Positions 14,813 through 15,544 of a stretch of 15,544 bases of DNA are shown here, in pieces. Within the stretch, counting starts at the first letter, position 1. The number at the start of each line of letters is the position of its first letter. The stretch is from Bacillota bacterium (GTDB lineage Bacteria; Bacillota; Dethiobacteria; DTU022), in NCBI GenBank assembly GCA_012510325.1, contig JAAZIG010000123.1, positions 1 through 15,544 on the forward strand, in the 5' to 3' direction. A program made the position numbers and the translations under genes. The notes below the pieces were generated by a model that saw nothing but the letters and a program-made list of their open reading frames with translations, made no database searches and was not told the origin of the DNA.

Positions 14813-15544
14813 CTATCTTAACAACCTCCACCGCTCCGCCAGCTCCGCCAGACGCGGGCCGATGCGGGGAATCAGGTTGAGTTCATCCCGGGTCAGACTG
14901 CCGCTGAGCAGGAGGGCAAGACCGTAGACGAGAGTCCCGCCGGCAATCGCTCCAAGGGTGGCGCAACCGTTGGCCATCCCCGGAGTAAGCGAAGAGACCG
15001 CCGCCCGGATAATCAGCCGATAGCTTAAGGAGACCGCCGCCGCCATCGCCCCCACCGAGATACCCGGAAGCAGCACCAGCTGGCCGATCTGAAAACGCCA
15101 GCCGGTGTGCCGCGCAACTGCATAAAGATTCAGCACTGCGGCAAAAGCGGTACCAATGACCGAACCGAGGGCCGCACCCCCGATGTGCAGCGAGGGGATT
15201 GCCGTCAAATGCCACATCAGGATCGCCTTGAGGATACCGCCAAGGGCCATATTCACAACGGGAGTGACCGTTTTCCCCAATCCCTGTAAAATTCCCGTTG
15301 TGGAGACATACAGCCCCAGAGGCAGCACCGACCAGGACATGTAGGCGAGAGCATAGCCCGCTCCGGCATTCTCGCCGCCAAATAGAAGAACAATTATCGG
15401 CGTGGCCAGAAGGTAAAGACCCACCGCCGCCGGCATGGAGAAGAGCACGGTCAGCTTTATCGAAACAGCAGAGCGGCTCCTGATCAGCATTTTGTTGCGC
15501 AAGACTAAAGCTTCCGAAATCGCCGGCACCAGACTCATGCTCAG
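14813..15544 (-). CDS. SpoVB/YabM-family flippase (MOP superfamily), 3' part
   Basis: Integral membrane protein of the family that contains SpoVB, MurJ and Wzx, which flip lipid-linked sugars or peptidoglycan precursors across the membrane; SpoVB is needed for spore cortex synthesis. The C-terminal half is visible (about 243 residues): SLVPAISEA, PAAVGLYLLATPIIVLLFGGENAGAG (split at the ATP.. stretch), TTGILQGLGKTVTPVVNMALGG and IGGAALGSVIGT, followed by further hydrophobic helices and a short basic tail. The ATG at 15538 is most likely internal: the frame stays open to the window edge, and SLVPAI is mid-protein in this family. The position before mazG matches yabM of Bacillus subtilis, next to yabN. 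The 5' part lies outside the window. Confidence 0.9.
   Translation of the reverse strand: MSMSLVPAISEALVLRNKMLIRSRSAVSIKLTVLFSMPAAVGLYLLATPIIVLLFGGENAGAGYALAYMSWSVLPLGLYVSTTGILQGLGKTVTPVVNMALGGILKAILMWHLTAIPSLHIGGAALGSVIGTAFAAVLNLYAVARHTGWRFQIGQLVLLPGISVGAMAAAVSLSYRLIIRAAVSSLTPGMANGCATLGAIAGGTLVYGLALLLSGSLTRDELNLIPRIGPRLAELAERWRLLR

Noticed and set aside
13874..14821. A 315-codon open frame on the plus strand opposite mazG
   Set aside because: The mazG frame carries clear catalytic motifs on the other strand; this frame is low-complexity and has no family match.

Overview
The window is a GC-rich stretch of the conserved sporulation and cell-division locus of an endospore-forming member of the Bacillota, most likely a Clostridia lineage (Moorella/Peptococcaceae-like gene order). 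The evidence is spoIIE, yabP, yabQ, a SpoIID-family protein and a SpoVB-family transporter, together with the order spoVB-like/mazG/hup ... yabP/yabQ/divIC/yabR/spoIIE/tilS/hpt/ftsH. An fhs gene (one-carbon metabolism, also used by acetogens) lies at the left edge. Every gene but one is on the minus strand, so the biological reading order runs from right to left.

From the right: the 3' part of a SpoVB/YabM-type lipid or polysaccharide flippase (cut by the window edge) is followed 12 nt later by a YabN-type MazG protein whose methylase domain is half missing. Next comes hup (HU, TTG start), closed by a strong terminator at 13210-13246. A SpoIID-family lipoprotein gene follows and converges on the only plus-strand gene, a divergent purC-like SAICAR synthetase. 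That gene is divergent from yabP. The small S4-domain gene yabO (rqcP), which in Bacillus sits just before yabP, is not here. yabP-yabQ-divIC is a tight set with a good sigma-E-like promoter. Then yabR with its own sigma-A promoter and terminator, spoIIE with its own promoter and terminator, tilS-hpt (overlapping by 14 nt), ftsH with a strong terminator, an S58-family peptidase gene, and fhs.

The intergenic DNA is informative. The spoIIE promoter has -35 and -10 elements separated by 21 bp and an upstream 0A-box-like palindrome, the architecture known for Spo0A-activated promoters. The yabP promoter fits the sigma-E consensus, and its -10 overlaps the -10 of a sigma-A-like promoter reading the other way into purC. 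Extended -10 promoters precede tilS and ftsH. Together these divide the region into about eight transcription units: early sporulation (spoIIE), mother cell (yabPQ), and vegetative housekeeping (tilS-hpt-ftsH, yabR, hup, mazG).

No mobile element, CRISPR array, rRNA or tRNA was seen. The region is largely core genome. The departures most worth attention are the half-methylase MazG, the relocated purC-like gene, the missing yabO, and the regulatory DNA around spoIIE and yabP. Gene family identifications and comparisons are from memory of the families; no database search was run.
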